Notes: generated from the letters alone by a model not told the origin. DNA of 64,000 nucleotides from an uncultured Collinsella sp. (GCA_900768435.1 CAAGCW010000026.1:1-64000); one strand, 5' to 3'. Shown: positions 26,219-36,196, counted from the first letter of the stretch. Numbers and translations: made by a program.

Positions 26219-27373
26219 ATGCACGAGACAGAGATCAACAACTACCTTGCCGTCATTAAGGTGGTCGGCGTCGGCGGCGGCGGTACCAACGCGGTCAATC
26301 GAATGATCGAAGAGGGCATCCGCGGCGTCGAGTTTGTTGCCATCAACACCGATGCTCAGGCACTCGCGATCTCTGATGCCGATATCAAGGTGCACATCGG
26401 CACCGACCTTACCCGCGGCCTGGGAGCCGGCGCCAACCCCGAGGTTGGCCGCAAGGCTGCCGATGAGTCCCGCGATGACATTGCCGAGGCGCTCGCTGGC
26501 GCCGACATGGTGTTTATCACCTGCGGTGAGGGCGGTGGCACCGGTACCGGCGCTGCTCCCATCGTTGCCGATATCGCGATGAACGAGGTCGGCGCACTGA
26601 CCGTCGCCGTCGTGACCAAGCCCTTCACCTTCGAGGGCCGCAAGCGCAAGAAGAGCGCCGAGGAGGGCATCAAGACCCTCTCCGATTGCGTCGACACCAT
26701 GATCGTCATTCCTAACGATAAGCTGCTCGACATCGCCGAGAAGAAGACCACCATGCTCGAGGCCTTCGCGATTGCCGATGGCGTCCTTTCCCAGGGCACC
26801 CAGGGCATCACCGACCTCATCACCGTCCCCGGTATCATCAACCTGGACTTCGCCGATGTTAAGACCATCATGAAGCAGGCCGGTACCGCCATGATGGGTA
26901 TCGGTACCTCTTCTGGGGATACTCGTGCCGTCGACGCTGCCCAGCAGGCCATCTCCAGCCCGCTGCTCGAGAGCTCCATCGATGGTGCCACGCGCGTGCT
27001 GCTCTCCATCGCCGGTTCCAAGGACCTGGGCATCCAGGAGATCAGCGACGCCGCCGACGTTGTCGCCAACGCCGTCGACCCCGAGGCCAACATCATCTTC
27101 GGTACCGTTGTCGACGAGTCCCTGGGCGATCAGGTGCGTATCACCGTCATCGCTACGGGCTTCTCCGACTCCAACGTCAACCGTCAGGATGAGCTCTTTG
27201 CTGCTCAGCAGTCTCAGAGCAAGGCCGCTGCCTCCGCTGAGCCGCAGCGCACCGCTCCGGCTGCCAGCCCGGCTCAGGCCGCTCCGACCCGCAACGTCGG
27301 TGGTACCGAGCTGCCCAACTTTGGCAACGACCAGTTCGAGCTTCCCGACTTCCTGAAGCGCGGTAGCTTCTAG
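26219..27373 (+). CDS. ftsZ: Cell division GTPase FtsZ
   Basis: A 384-residue tubulin homologue that forms the Z ring. The GTP loop GGGTGTG is at residues 105-111, with the NTD/T7 region NLDFADVKTIM following. The C-terminal conserved peptide ELPDFLKRGSF, which binds SepF and other tethers, is intact. CGGAGGA 5 bases before the ATG at 26219 decides the start over an in-frame ATG at 26189. ftsA is not adjacent; SepF (33738) likely serves as the membrane anchor. Confidence 0.97.
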   Translation: MHETEINNYLAVIKVVGVGGGGTNAVNRMIEEGIRGVEFVAINTDAQALAISDADIKVHIGTDLTRGLGAGANPEVGRKAADESRDDIAEALAGADMVFITCGEGGGTGTGAAPIVADIAMNEVGALTVAVVTKPFTFEGRKRKKSAEEGIKTLSDCVDTMIVIPNDKLLDIAEKKTTMLEAFAIADGVLSQGTQGITDLITVPGIINLDFADVKTIMKQAGTAMMGIGTSSGDTRAVDAAQQAISSPLLESSIDGATRVLLSIAGSKDLGIQEISDAADVVANAVDPEANIIFGTVVDESLGDQVRITVIATGFSDSNVNRQDELFAAQQSQSKAAASAEPQRTAPAASPAQAAPTRNVGGTELPNFGNDQFELPDFLKRGSF

Positions 27374-27395
27374 TTCGTTTTTCTCAACGACCTGC

Positions 27396-27432
27396 ACGGG
27401 GTGTGTCCATTTGGATGCACCCCGTTTTGTTT
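27396..27432 (+). terminator. Intrinsic terminator after ftsZ
   Basis: ACGGGGTG and CACCCCGT form the stem, extended by TCC/GGA near the loop, followed by TTTTGTTTC. It closes the division cluster. Confidence 0.88.
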
Positions 27433-27583
27433 CTCGTTTGTAAACGAAAGCCTCCAATCTCCTTACGTTCCCTTTACGTTTGGTCCCTACCGCTGCGGGT
27501 ATCCTTTTAAGGAAGTATGACAGCCGTATAAACGCGGACTGCGCGGCGACGCCGCGGTACTTGTGTTATTAGGAGGCTTTAGT

Positions 27584-28384
27584 ATGGCAGCACGTGCGGA
27601 CAACGTTTCGCGTGTCGACCATGATGGAGTTACGTTGGTGGAGGGCGCGACATCCGATGTCCGCTTTGCCTTTACCGAGCGCACCGGTGGCGTTTCTGAA
27701 GATGCGTACTCCTCGCTCAACCTGGGCTCGCATGTAGGCGATGATCCCTTTGCTGTTCAAGAAAATCGTCGTCGCGTGCTCGAGGCTATGGGTGCCGCCG
27801 AGTGCGAGCACAACTTGCTCGTTCCCAATCAGGTCCATGGTGACCATATCGTTGCGGTGACCTCGAACGGCGCCGATGACCTTGAGGACGTCCGCGAGCA
27901 GATTGCCGAGGGCTGCGATGCCATCGTCTGTACGGCGCATAACGTACCCGTGCTGCTCTGCTTTGCCGACTGCGTTCCCGTGGTGCTGGTGGCCCCCGGC
28001 GGATTTGCCGTGGTGCACTCCGGTTGGAAGGGCACGATTGCACGTATTTCCGCCAAGGCGTGCCAGGCGCTTTGCGATGCTGCCGGTTGCGATGCGAGCG
28101 ACGTTTCCGCCTATATCGGCCCCCATATCTTGGGTGACGAATATGAGGTATCCCAGGAACTCATGGATCGCTTTGCCGCCGAGTTCTCTTGCATCGATGC
28201 GAATACCTCTCGCATGCTCGATCTTTCCGCTGCCATTCGCGAGGCGCTGGTAGATGTCGGTGTCGACGCGGATAATATCGTGGATACCCAGCTTTCGACC
28301 GTGCGTCAGAACGACCGCTTTTATTCCTACCGTAACGAGGACGGCACCTGTGGGCGCCATGCTGCGATCGGCGTGATGCTATGA
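27584..28384 (+). CDS. pgeF: PgeF/YfiH-family peptidoglycan editing factor (laccase domain)
   Basis: A 266-residue member of the multicopper polyphenol oxidase-like family, which in tested members acts as a zinc purine nucleoside phosphorylase or removes misincorporated serine from peptidoglycan precursors. The metal ligands are in NQVHGD, CFADCVPV and VHSGWKGT. AGGAGG at 27571-27576 supports the ATG. The last bases overlap the pstS start in an ATGA junction, so the phosphate operon is probably translated from this transcript. Confidence 0.9.
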   Translation: MAARADNVSRVDHDGVTLVEGATSDVRFAFTERTGGVSEDAYSSLNLGSHVGDDPFAVQENRRRVLEAMGAAECEHNLLVPNQVHGDHIVAVTSNGADDLEDVREQIAEGCDAIVCTAHNVPVLLCFADCVPVVLVAPGGFAVVHSGWKGTIARISAKACQALCDAAGCDASDVSAYIGPHILGDEYEVSQELMDRFAAEFSCIDANTSRMLDLSAAIREALVDVGVDADNIVDTQLSTVRQNDRFYSYRNEDGTCGRHAAIGVML

Positions 28385-29217
28385 GAAAGATCGTATCGGT
28401 CCTGAGCGCCGCTGTGCTTACGCTTACGCTGTGCGCCTGTTCTTCGGGATCTTCTAGCTCTTCCATTACCGTGGCCGGCTCCACGACCTGCCTTCCTATC
28501 GCCGAGATTGCGGCCGAGGGCTTTAAGGAGGAGACCGGCATCGACGTGCTCGTTTCCGGTTTGGGTTCTTCCGCTGGGATCGAGGCCGTCAGCGCCGGCA
28601 CGGCCGATATCGCCAGCTCCTCCCGTGGACTCAATGCCGACGAACAGGATCTGGGCCTGACTCCCATTGTCATTGCCCACGACGGTATCGCGGTCATCGT
28701 GAACGACGACAACCCCGTCGATAACCTCTCGACCGAGCAGCTCCGCGATATCTACGCCGGCAAGATTACCAATTGGAAAGAGGTCGGTGGCGAGGACCTG
28801 AGGATTCAGGTCATCAACCGAGACGAGGCGTCCGGTACGCGCGAGGCCTTCCGTACCATCGTGATGGATGGCACGCCGTTCGATCGCCGCTCGGCCGTTC
28901 TTTCGGGTACGGGCCAGGTGCGCGACGTGGTATCTCGTTCGCGTGGGGCCATCGGCTACATTTCGCTGGGCTTCGTCGATAGCCTCAACGCCAAGACCTC
29001 GGTCAAGGCCGTCTCGGTCAATCATGTTGAGGCGTCCGAGAAGACGGTCGCGAGTGGCGGCTATCCCATCTCACGCGACCTTTACTTCTTTGTGAAGGGT
29101 GTGCCTTCGCAGCAGGCGCAGGATTACATCGACTATGTGACGTCCGAAAAGATGGACAAGCAGATTCGCGAGGCGGGCTTTATTCCCGTCACCAACGACG
29201 AGAAGGGGAGTGAGTAG
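28381..29217 (+). CDS. pstS: Phosphate-binding lipoprotein PstS
   Basis: A 278-residue extracellular solute-binding lipoprotein. The signal peptide ends in a lipobox with C20 (LTLCAC), followed by a Ser-rich linker and a PBP-like fold with phosphate-contacting loops GSTTCLP, SSRGL and DEASGTREAF. It delivers phosphate to PstC/PstA. It overlaps pgeF by 4 bases, so no promoter of its own is evident. Confidence 0.95.
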   Translation: MRKIVSVLSAAVLTLTLCACSSGSSSSSITVAGSTTCLPIAEIAAEGFKEETGIDVLVSGLGSSAGIEAVSAGTADIASSSRGLNADEQDLGLTPIVIAHDGIAVIVNDDNPVDNLSTEQLRDIYAGKITNWKEVGGEDLRIQVINRDEASGTREAFRTIVMDGTPFDRRSAVLSGTGQVRDVVSRSRGAIGYISLGFVDSLNAKTSVKAVSVNHVEASEKTVASGGYPISRDLYFFVKGVPSQQAQDYIDYVTSEKMDKQIREAGFIPVTNDEKGSE

Positions 29218-29218
29218 C

Positions 29219-30145
29219 ATGGAAGCACAGGAAAACTCCCAGACTGAGCAGAATGTTCAGACGCCCAAGAAGCGCGAGCTGGCGCTCGTATCGCGCAGTA
29301 CCTATATCAAGGAGAAGGCGCTGCAGTGGATCTTCTTTGCCTGCGCGTTCTTGGCGGTCGTTACCGTCATCCTGATTTTTGTCTTTACCACGTACTCGGC
29401 GCTGCCCGTCTTTACTGACATCGGTCTGGCTGACTTCTTTAGCTTTACGTGGGCGCCTTCCGAGGGCCACTACGGCATCTTGTCGCTGCTTGCTGGCTCG
29501 GGTCTGGTGACCGTCGGTGCGCTCGCCATGGGCGTGCCGCTGGGCGTGGGTACGGCCGTTTACCTGGTCGAGATTGCCAGCAAGCGCGTGCGCAAGCTCA
29601 TCAGCCCCGCCGTTGACCTGCTGGCGGGCATACCCTCCATCATCTACGGCTTCTTTGGCATGATCATCATCCGCCCGTTTATCGCACAACTGACCGGCGG
29701 CCTTGGTTTTGGTGCGCTGACGGCGTGGTTTGTGCTCGCCATCATGATCGTCCCTACCATCACCACGCTCACCATCGATGCCCTCAATTCCATTCCCATG
29801 GGCATTCGCGAGGCATCGTATGCCATGGGCGCCACAAAGTGGCAGACCATCTATAAGGTCGTGCTACCTGCCGCGAAGCTGGGTATCGTTGATGCCATCG
29901 TGCTGGGTATGGGCCGTGCCATCGGCGAGACCATGGCCGTGCTCATGGTCGTAGGTAACGCCCCGGTTATTCCCGACAGCATTGCGAGCCCCATCTCGAC
30001 GCTCACGAGCCAGATTGCGCTCGACATGAGCTATTCCTCGGGTCTGCATCGCTCGGCGCTGTTCGGCATGGGCGTGGTCCTGTTTATCATTTCCGCCACG
30101 CTGGTGGGCGTCGTCCGTCTGGTTTCCAAGAAGAAGAGGGGGTAG
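29219..30145 (+). CDS. pstC: Phosphate ABC transporter permease PstC
   Basis: A 308-residue inner-membrane permease with about six helices and the binding-protein-dependent transport motif EASYAMGATKWQTIYKVVLP. GGGGAG 9 bases before the ATG at 29219 supports this start over a GTG at 29210. It pairs with PstA. Confidence 0.95.
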   Translation: MEAQENSQTEQNVQTPKKRELALVSRSTYIKEKALQWIFFACAFLAVVTVILIFVFTTYSALPVFTDIGLADFFSFTWAPSEGHYGILSLLAGSGLVTVGALAMGVPLGVGTAVYLVEIASKRVRKLISPAVDLLAGIPSIIYGFFGMIIIRPFIAQLTGGLGFGALTAWFVLAIMIVPTITTLTIDALNSIPMGIREASYAMGATKWQTIYKVVLPAAKLGIVDAIVLGMGRAIGETMAVLMVVGNAPVIPDSIASPISTLTSQIALDMSYSSGLHRSALFGMGVVLFIISATLVGVVRLVSKKKRG

Positions 30146-30148
30146 GCT

Positions 30149-31054
30149 ATGTCCGATTCCGTTGACACGACGGTCGATACGACCTCGTCGCGCGAGCGCA
30201 TCAAGCGTGCCCTTTCCCACGGCAAGAAGGGCCGCATCAACAAGGACCTGTCCAACAAGATCATGCTTGGCGTGTTCCGTGCCGCGGCATACATCACCAC
30301 GCTGGTGCTGGTCGCTATCATCGCCTACGTGGTCATCAACGGCCTGCCACACATCTCGCTCGACTTTATCTTCGGTTGGCCCCAGGGCGTCAACGCCGAG
30401 GGCGGTATTTGGCCCACGATCGTCTCGACCGTCTATGTGACGGCGCTCGCCATGCTTATCTGCACGCCGATCGCTGTGCTGGCAGCCGTCTATCTGGCCG
30501 AGTACGCCAAGCAGGGCAAGATCGTCGAGCTCATTCGCTACGCTGCTGACGCTTTGGCCTCGGTGCCCTCCATCGTTATGGGCCTGTTTGGCTACGCCTT
30601 GTTTGTCGAGGCTATGGGTCTGGGCCTTTCGATGGTCTCGGCCGCTCTGGCGCTCGCGCTCTTGATGCTTCCCATCGTCATGCGCACCACCGAAGAGGCC
30701 ATTCGCGCCGTTCCGCGCTATATCCGTTGGGGCGCGTATGGCCTGGGCGCCACCAAGTGGCAGGTTGTCTCCAAGATCGTGCTTCCTTCTGCCTTTGGCC
30801 GTATTGCCACGGGCATTGTCCTTGCCATCGGCCGTGCCATTGGCGAGACCGCCGTGGTGCTCTACACCATGGGCCAGGCCATCAATCTACCTATCTCGCC
30901 GCTCGATTCCGGCCGCCCCATGACCGTTCACCTGTACCTGCTTGCCAACGACGGCATCAACATGAACGCAGCCTACGGCACCGCGCTCTTGCTGATGGTG
31001 ATCATTCTGGCCTTCAACCTGTTTGCGCGCTTCCTGTCGCGCAAGCGTCGCTAG
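30149..31054 (+). CDS. pstA: Phosphate ABC transporter permease PstA
   Basis: A 301-residue permease with about six helices, an N-terminal basic cytoplasmic segment, and the coupling-loop motif GAYGLGATKWQVVSKIVLP that docks on PstB. It begins 3 bases after pstC. Confidence 0.95.
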   Translation: MSDSVDTTVDTTSSRERIKRALSHGKKGRINKDLSNKIMLGVFRAAAYITTLVLVAIIAYVVINGLPHISLDFIFGWPQGVNAEGGIWPTIVSTVYVTALAMLICTPIAVLAAVYLAEYAKQGKIVELIRYAADALASVPSIVMGLFGYALFVEAMGLGLSMVSAALALALLMLPIVMRTTEEAIRAVPRYIRWGAYGLGATKWQVVSKIVLPSAFGRIATGIVLAIGRAIGETAVVLYTMGQAINLPISPLDSGRPMTVHLYLLANDGINMNAAYGTALLLMVIILAFNLFARFLSRKRR

Positions 31055-31066
31055 TTAAGGAGTTCC

Positions 31067-31870
<804 letters not shown>

Positions 31871-31962
31871 TCGGTGCGACTAGTCCCAAGCCGATCGGAC
31901 CTAGTCCGGTGCGTATTCACTGTGCGGGCGGCATGACCGCACCCAACTGATTGGAGTGAACC

Positions 31963-32820
31963 ATGCGCAAACTGTTTTCCCGTCAGCTCGTCGAGGCCCG
32001 TCACGAGATGCTGAGCATCTATGAGGCCGTCAATCTGGCCCTCCACGATGCCGTGAAGGCCTATGTGACCGACGACCGCAAGCTCGCCACCAAGACCAAG
32101 AAGCGCACGCTTTCGATTGACGCGCGCTGCGCCAACCTGGAGGCCGTCTGCTACAACCTGATCGCCACGCAGTCACCGGTCGCCTCCGACTTCCGCCTGC
32201 TTCAGACAATCATCTACGTCGACTTTAACCTGCAGCGCATGACCGATAAGGTCCGTCAGATCTGCCGTGCCACGCGTCATATGATCAAGGCCGACATCTC
32301 GCTGCCCAAGGAGCTTGTCGGCACGGTTGAGGCCGAGGCTGAGGCCGTCTACCAGGTGCTGGGCTCTTCGCTTTCTGCGCTCGTCACCAATGATATGTCC
32401 ATCATCTGCAACCTGGCCGTCGAGGACGAGCCAGTGCACGCTGCCTACGAGAAGTTCTTCCGCACCTTTAACCGTATGGATACGGGCGACTTTATGGACG
32501 ACGACAGCAACTATGACGACCTGCGCCGCGCCATCATGGTTTCGCGCTACCTCGATCGCATCGCTTCCATTTCCATCGATGCCGCTTGCCGTCTGACCTT
32601 CCTGTTGACTGGTCAGCGTATGAACGCCGGCGATATCGCCCGCACTGATGAGGACGAGCTCGAGAGCATGCGCGTGCCTTCGGGCGAGGGTGTTATCATG
32701 AGGCCCGCCGTCGACGCGCGCTACGTTGCCAAGGTGCCCGCCAACGAGGTCAGCGAGGGTCTTCGCTACCTGCTCGATCATCTTGAGGACGAGGACGATG
32801 GCGAGGACGACGAGGAGTAA
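31963..32820 (+). CDS. phoU: Phosphate-uptake regulator PhoU
   Basis: A 285-residue protein of paired three-helix bundles with metal-binding E/D motifs, including DFRLLQTIIYVDFNLQRMTD and the matching second-half helix ending in SRYLDRIASISIDAACRL. It curbs Pst activity and signalling when phosphate is plentiful. The C-terminal ~60 residues after the domain are acidic (EDEDDGEDDEE), an extension beyond the usual length of about 220. No PhoR/PhoB pair lies in the window. Confidence 0.93.
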   Translation: MRKLFSRQLVEARHEMLSIYEAVNLALHDAVKAYVTDDRKLATKTKKRTLSIDARCANLEAVCYNLIATQSPVASDFRLLQTIIYVDFNLQRMTDKVRQICRATRHMIKADISLPKELVGTVEAEAEAVYQVLGSSLSALVTNDMSIICNLAVEDEPVHAAYEKFFRTFNRMDTGDFMDDDSNYDDLRRAIMVSRYLDRIASISIDAACRLTFLLTGQRMNAGDIARTDEDELESMRVPSGEGVIMRPAVDARYVAKVPANEVSEGLRYLLDHLEDEDDGEDDEE

Positions 32821-32857
32821 GTAGCCCCGTTCGTCGAAAGATTGTAAATACCTAAGT

Positions 32858-32895
32858 GAGCGCGGCCTTGCACATGCGGGGCCGCGCTCTTGCGT
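32858..32895 (+). terminator. Terminator after phoU
   Basis: GAGCGCGGC and GCCGCGCTC (32858-32866 with 32881-32889) form a 9-pair stem followed by TTGCGTT. Confidence 0.75.
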
Positions 32896-32939
32896 TAGCA
32901 TGGGACTACTTGTTTGGCTGTCAGCGGAGGCGATTGGCA

Positions 32940-33677
32940 ATGGATAACTATTTGGATTTGATGCGCGCTCGCCGCGAGCAGATTCTGGAACGTTTTTATG
33001 CGGCGCTCGATCGCGTGGGCCGCCCCCACGACGCCGCGCGCCTCATTGCCGTGTCCAAGACCGTTGGTGTCGATGAGACTGTTGCTGCCATCCAGGCGGG
33101 GTATCGCCATTTTGCCGAGAACCGCCCGCAGGAGCTGGTTCGCAAGCTCACGGGTCTGGCGGAGCATCCGGAGCTGCCCGAGGTGCGCTTCGATATGATC
33201 GGCAACCTGCAGACCAATAAGATCAATGCGGTGCTGGGCTCAGCCGAGCTGATTCACTCGGTGGGTTCGCTGCATCTGGCACAGGCGATCTCGAGCCGTG
33301 CTGTCCGCAAGATTGAGGCAGGCGAGCTCGCCGGCCCCCAGCGTGTGCTCATCGAGGTCAATGTGAGTGGTGAGGAGTCGAAGGGAGGCTTTTCGCCCGA
33401 TGAGATTCGCGCCGCCGCGGGTGAGCTTGCGGAACTTGAGGGAATTTGCGTACAGGGGCTTATGACTATGGCGCCCCGGGGGAATAAGGATGTGGCACGC
33501 CGCACCTTTGCGGGGCTTCGTGAGCTGAGGGATGAGCTGGAGGCTGCACATCCCGATTTGAACCTGCCTGAGCTTTCCTGCGGCATGAGCGAGGACTTTG
33601 AGCCTGCCCTTGAGGAGGGCTCTACGCTCGTTCGCCTGGGCAGGGTAGTATTTAGCCCGGAGTTTGCAGTAAAATAA
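32940..33677 (+). CDS. YggS-family PLP homeostasis protein
   Basis: A 245-residue single-domain PLP-binding protein with an alanine-racemase-like barrel. K40 in LIAVSKTVGVDE is the Schiff-base lysine; FDMIGNLQTNKI is the conserved HxxGxLQxNK block with Asp-Met replacing the usual residues. It helps balance free PLP and amino acid pools. CGGAGG 9 bases before the ATG at 32940 decides the start. It opens the sepF-yggT-divIVA group as in many Gram-positives. Confidence 0.9.
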   Translation: MDNYLDLMRARREQILERFYAALDRVGRPHDAARLIAVSKTVGVDETVAAIQAGYRHFAENRPQELVRKLTGLAEHPELPEVRFDMIGNLQTNKINAVLGSAELIHSVGSLHLAQAISSRAVRKIEAGELAGPQRVLIEVNVSGEESKGGFSPDEIRAAAGELAELEGICVQGLMTMAPRGNKDVARRTFAGLRELRDELEAAHPDLNLPELSCGMSEDFEPALEEGSTLVRLGRVVFSPEFAVK

Positions 33678-33737
33678 GGCTCTGAAGTGCGCACTGATTA
33701 TCGGGGCGCCTGCACTAAACCGCGAGAGGACACAACC

Positions 33738-34460
33738 ATGGGCTTCCTTGACGAGATTAAAAATAAGATGCACCTGGGCGGCCAGCAGGGTTACGACCAG
33801 GGTTATGGCCAGGACGACGACTACGGCTACGATGACGGCTATGACGATAGTTATCAGGGCAACGGCTACGGCGGTGCTTCGGGCGAGGGCTTCTACACCC
33901 AAGACGAGCCGAGCAACGGCCTGCTTGGTCAGACGCGCCGCGGTGAAGCTGAGTCGGTTGCCGTGTATACGCGCTCCGGTCAGCTGGTCGGCGATGACTC
34001 CCGCCATGCCACGACGTATAACCCGCCTTCGCGCTCGCAGGACAGTGTTGCGAGCGGTTATCGTCCTGGTGCCTATGACACGCCGTCGAGCTACGCCGAG
34101 AACACCCGCGCCCGTGCCGCCGCTGCGCCCGCGCCTGCACCGAGTGATGCCTCGGCCTATGCGAGCAATATCATCAACGCCACGCCGCAGCTGCCGGCCT
34201 ATGTCCTGCGCCCCGAGAGCTATGACGACGTGGAGACCGTGGTGCGCCGCGTTCGCACCAAGCAGCCTGTCGCACTGATTTTTGTGGGCGTACGCACCGA
34301 AGTTGCTAAGCGCGTCTTGGACTTCTCTTACGGCTTTGCCTGCGGTCTGGGTGCCACGGTCAAGGAGGTGGGCGACCGCGTGTTCATGGTGCTGCCCGCC
34401 GGCTGCGAGGTCAAAGATTCCGATCTCAAGAAGCTTCGTGCCGACGGCTACCTTAAGTAA
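33738..34460 (+). CDS. sepF: Cell division protein SepF
   Basis: A 240-residue FtsZ-binding membrane anchor. The N-terminus MGFLDEIKNKMHLG looks like an amphipathic membrane-binding helix. Residues about 17-50 are a Tyr/Gly/Asp low-complexity stretch with YDQGYGQDDDYGYDDGYD, then a Pro/Ala linker, then the SepF domain (about 155-235, RPESYDDVETVVRRVRTKQPV onward). GAGAGGA 7 bases upstream supports the ATG. The Tyr-Asp-Gly segment is an unusual feature of the linker. Confidence 0.93.
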   Translation: MGFLDEIKNKMHLGGQQGYDQGYGQDDDYGYDDGYDDSYQGNGYGGASGEGFYTQDEPSNGLLGQTRRGEAESVAVYTRSGQLVGDDSRHATTYNPPSRSQDSVASGYRPGAYDTPSSYAENTRARAAAAPAPAPSDASAYASNIINATPQLPAYVLRPESYDDVETVVRRVRTKQPVALIFVGVRTEVAKRVLDFSYGFACGLGATVKEVGDRVFMVLPAGCEVKDSDLKKLRADGYLK

Positions 34461-34481
34461 AGACAAGACGAGGAGATTCCC

Positions 34482-34763
34482 ATCAACATCTACACTATCG
34501 TCCAGCTGGTCAACACGCTGTTCAACTTCTATTCCACGCTCATTGTCGTCTACTGCTTTATGACGTGGATTCCCATGAAGCAGGGTGGTTTGCTTCAGGA
34601 TATTGCCGCGGTGCTTGATAGCGTGTGCGGTCCGTGGCTCAACCTGTTCCGTCGTTTCATCCCGCCGATGGGCGGTATCGATTTTTCGCCGGTCGTTGCG
34701 ATTATTGCGTTGCAGTTGGTGCAGAGGCTGGTTCTGCAGCTTCTTATAGGTATACTCGTGTAG
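34482..34763 (+). CDS. YggT-family membrane protein with a non-standard start
   Basis: A 93-residue protein with two hydrophobic segments and the YggT-type middle (FMTWIPMKQGG, then PWLNLFRRFIPPMGGIDFSP). The homologous N-terminal helix begins at INIYTIVQLVNTLFNFYSTL, yet no ATG, GTG or TTG lies in frame between the sepF stop and codon 27. AGGAG at 34471-34475 points to the ATC at 34482 (6-base spacing); ATT at 34476 is next best. The ATG at 34560 would delete the first membrane helix. sepF is in the same frame, ending 21 bases upstream. Function in this family is only loosely tied to division and membranes. Confidence 0.75.
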   Translation: MNIYTIVQLVNTLFNFYSTLIVVYCFMTWIPMKQGGLLQDIAAVLDSVCGPWLNLFRRFIPPMGGIDFSPVVAIIALQLVQRLVLQLLIGILV

Positions 34764-34824
34764 AACTGTCTTAGTAACTTACGTCGGGCGTGTAGCGCCG
34801 AGGCGATGAAAAAGGAGACTTGTT

Positions 34825-35499
34825 ATGGCTATTACCCCTGCAGACATCCAGGCTCAGACTTTCTCTGAGGCCAAGCGTGGCTACGATCCTGCCGAGGTCG
34901 ACGTCTTCTTGGAGACGCTGTCCTCCGAGGTTGACGCTATGCTCGCTAAGATTGTCGACCTTAAGGGCCGTCTGACTGCTACCGAGCAGCAGCTTGCCGA
35001 TGCGCAGGCTCAGCTTGCCCAGGCTCAGGATGCCACCGCCCAGGCCGCTCCTGCCGCCCCCGTGGCTGCTCCCGCCCCTGACTTCTCCGCTCAGGAGCGC
35101 CAGATTTCCGCTGCCCTGATCGCTGCCCAGCAGACCGCTGAGACCATCGTCAACGATGCCAATGAGAACGCTGAGCGTATTCGCAACGAGGCTGACGCTA
35201 AGGCCCGCGAGGTTATCCGCCAGGCTCTGACCGAAAAGCAGGCCGAGCTCGAGGAGATCGATCGTCTCAAGGCTTCTCGTGAGGAGTTCAAGGCCGAGTA
35301 TCTCAAGCTCATCCAGCACTTCATGGACGATGCCCAGAACTCCTTCCCGGCCGACCTCATGGCCTCCACGCCGGTCGGTTCTGCCGCTTCTCCTGCGGTG
35401 ACTGTTCCCGCCGAGCCGCTACCCGTCGCTGACCCGGTTGTCCCCGTGGCCGATCCCTTCGCCCCGATCGACAACTTTGCTGCCGACGACCTGGACTAA
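34825..35499 (+). CDS. divIVA: DivIVA-family polar/septal scaffold
   Basis: A 224-residue coiled-coil protein. Residues 1-60 are the DivIVA lipid-binding domain (ITPADIQAQTFSEAKRGYDPAEVDVFLE). An Ala/Pro linker (about 73-90) splits it from a second coiled coil (about 90-165), and the tail is Pro/Val/Asp-rich. It marks curved membrane at septa and poles. AAAAAGGAGA precedes the ATG. Confidence 0.93.
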   Translation: MAITPADIQAQTFSEAKRGYDPAEVDVFLETLSSEVDAMLAKIVDLKGRLTATEQQLADAQAQLAQAQDATAQAAPAAPVAAPAPDFSAQERQISAALIAAQQTAETIVNDANENAERIRNEADAKAREVIRQALTEKQAELEEIDRLKASREEFKAEYLKLIQHFMDDAQNSFPADLMASTPVGSAASPAVTVPAEPLPVADPVVPVADPFAPIDNFAADDLD

Positions 35500-35525
35500 C
35501 ATTCGGCCTACAATTTAGTGCCTAG

Positions 35526-35556
35526 AAAGGACCCGCAGCTTGCGGGTCCTTTTTTA
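35526..35556 (+). terminator. Intrinsic terminator after divIVA
   Basis: AAAGGACCCGCA-GCT-TGCGGGTCCTTT followed by a T run: a textbook terminator. Confidence 0.96.
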
Positions 35557-35579
35557 TGACTGTACCGGGGCGCGCAACA

Positions 35580-35618
35580 TAAAAAACCGAGCCCTGCACA
35601 TAGTGGCGCAGAACTCGG
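35580..35618 (-). terminator. Intrinsic terminator of the nitroreductase gene
   Basis: On the minus strand CCGAGTTCTGC and GCAGGGCTCGG pair with two G-U wobbles and are followed by TTTTTT. It faces the divIVA terminator, so the two genes converge cleanly. Confidence 0.88.
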
Positions 35619-35665
35619 CGAACCGGTGAGCGGTCAAGGATAGGTTTTAGGGCATGTCCCAAAAT

Positions 35666-36196
35666 CTACTTGAGGAGGAAGTCGGAGAGGGGAATGGTAC
35701 GGGCCTCGCGATGCTCGGAATCGGCGATGTGGTCGGCAGGATATCCGCAGACGAGCATGTGATAGGGATAGACGCCCTCGGGCAGGTTGAACTGCTCCTG
35801 TGCCACCTCAGGCTTAAAATGGCATACCCAGCACGTTCCCAGGCCCTGCTCGGTGGCCTCCATCATCATCTGATCACACACGATGGACGTATCGATTTCA
35901 CTGGAATTCATCTGGTCATACGGGCGCACCCAAGCATCATCGGTAACGCTGCAAATAAGGAAAACAAGCGGAGCCCCAAAGATAGACCCATCACGAGCAA
36001 ACCGAGACTGACAAGCAGCAGCCTTCTCCAGAAGCTCAGGCGTATCCAACACCATCACACGGGTTGGATGATTATTACAAGCAGAAGGAGCAATGCGCCC
36101 AGCCTCAACAATGGCATCCACCACAGCCTGCTCCACAGCCCGATCTTCAAACTCACGACAAGAATACCGACCCCGAGCCAGATCCAAATAACTCAC
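35666..36196 (-). CDS. Nitroreductase-family flavoprotein
   Basis: A 176-residue FMN-dependent oxidoreductase of the small nitroreductase class. The N-terminal RYSCREFEDRAV gives the Arg contacts to FMN phosphate, APSACNNHPTRV is the substrate-side loop and EATEQGLGTCWVCHF the conserved C-terminal half. It starts at a GTG with GGAGGG 7 bases upstream (CCCTCC at 36204-36209 on the plus strand); longer in-frame starts lack a site. The physiological substrate is unknown. Confidence 0.88.
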   Translation of the reverse strand: MSYLDLARGRYSCREFEDRAVEQAVVDAIVEAGRIAPSACNNHPTRVMVLDTPELLEKAAACQSRFARDGSIFGAPLVFLICSVTDDAWVRPYDQMNSSEIDTSIVCDQMMMEATEQGLGTCWVCHFKPEVAQEQFNLPEGVYPYHMLVCGYPADHIADSEHREARTIPLSDFLLK

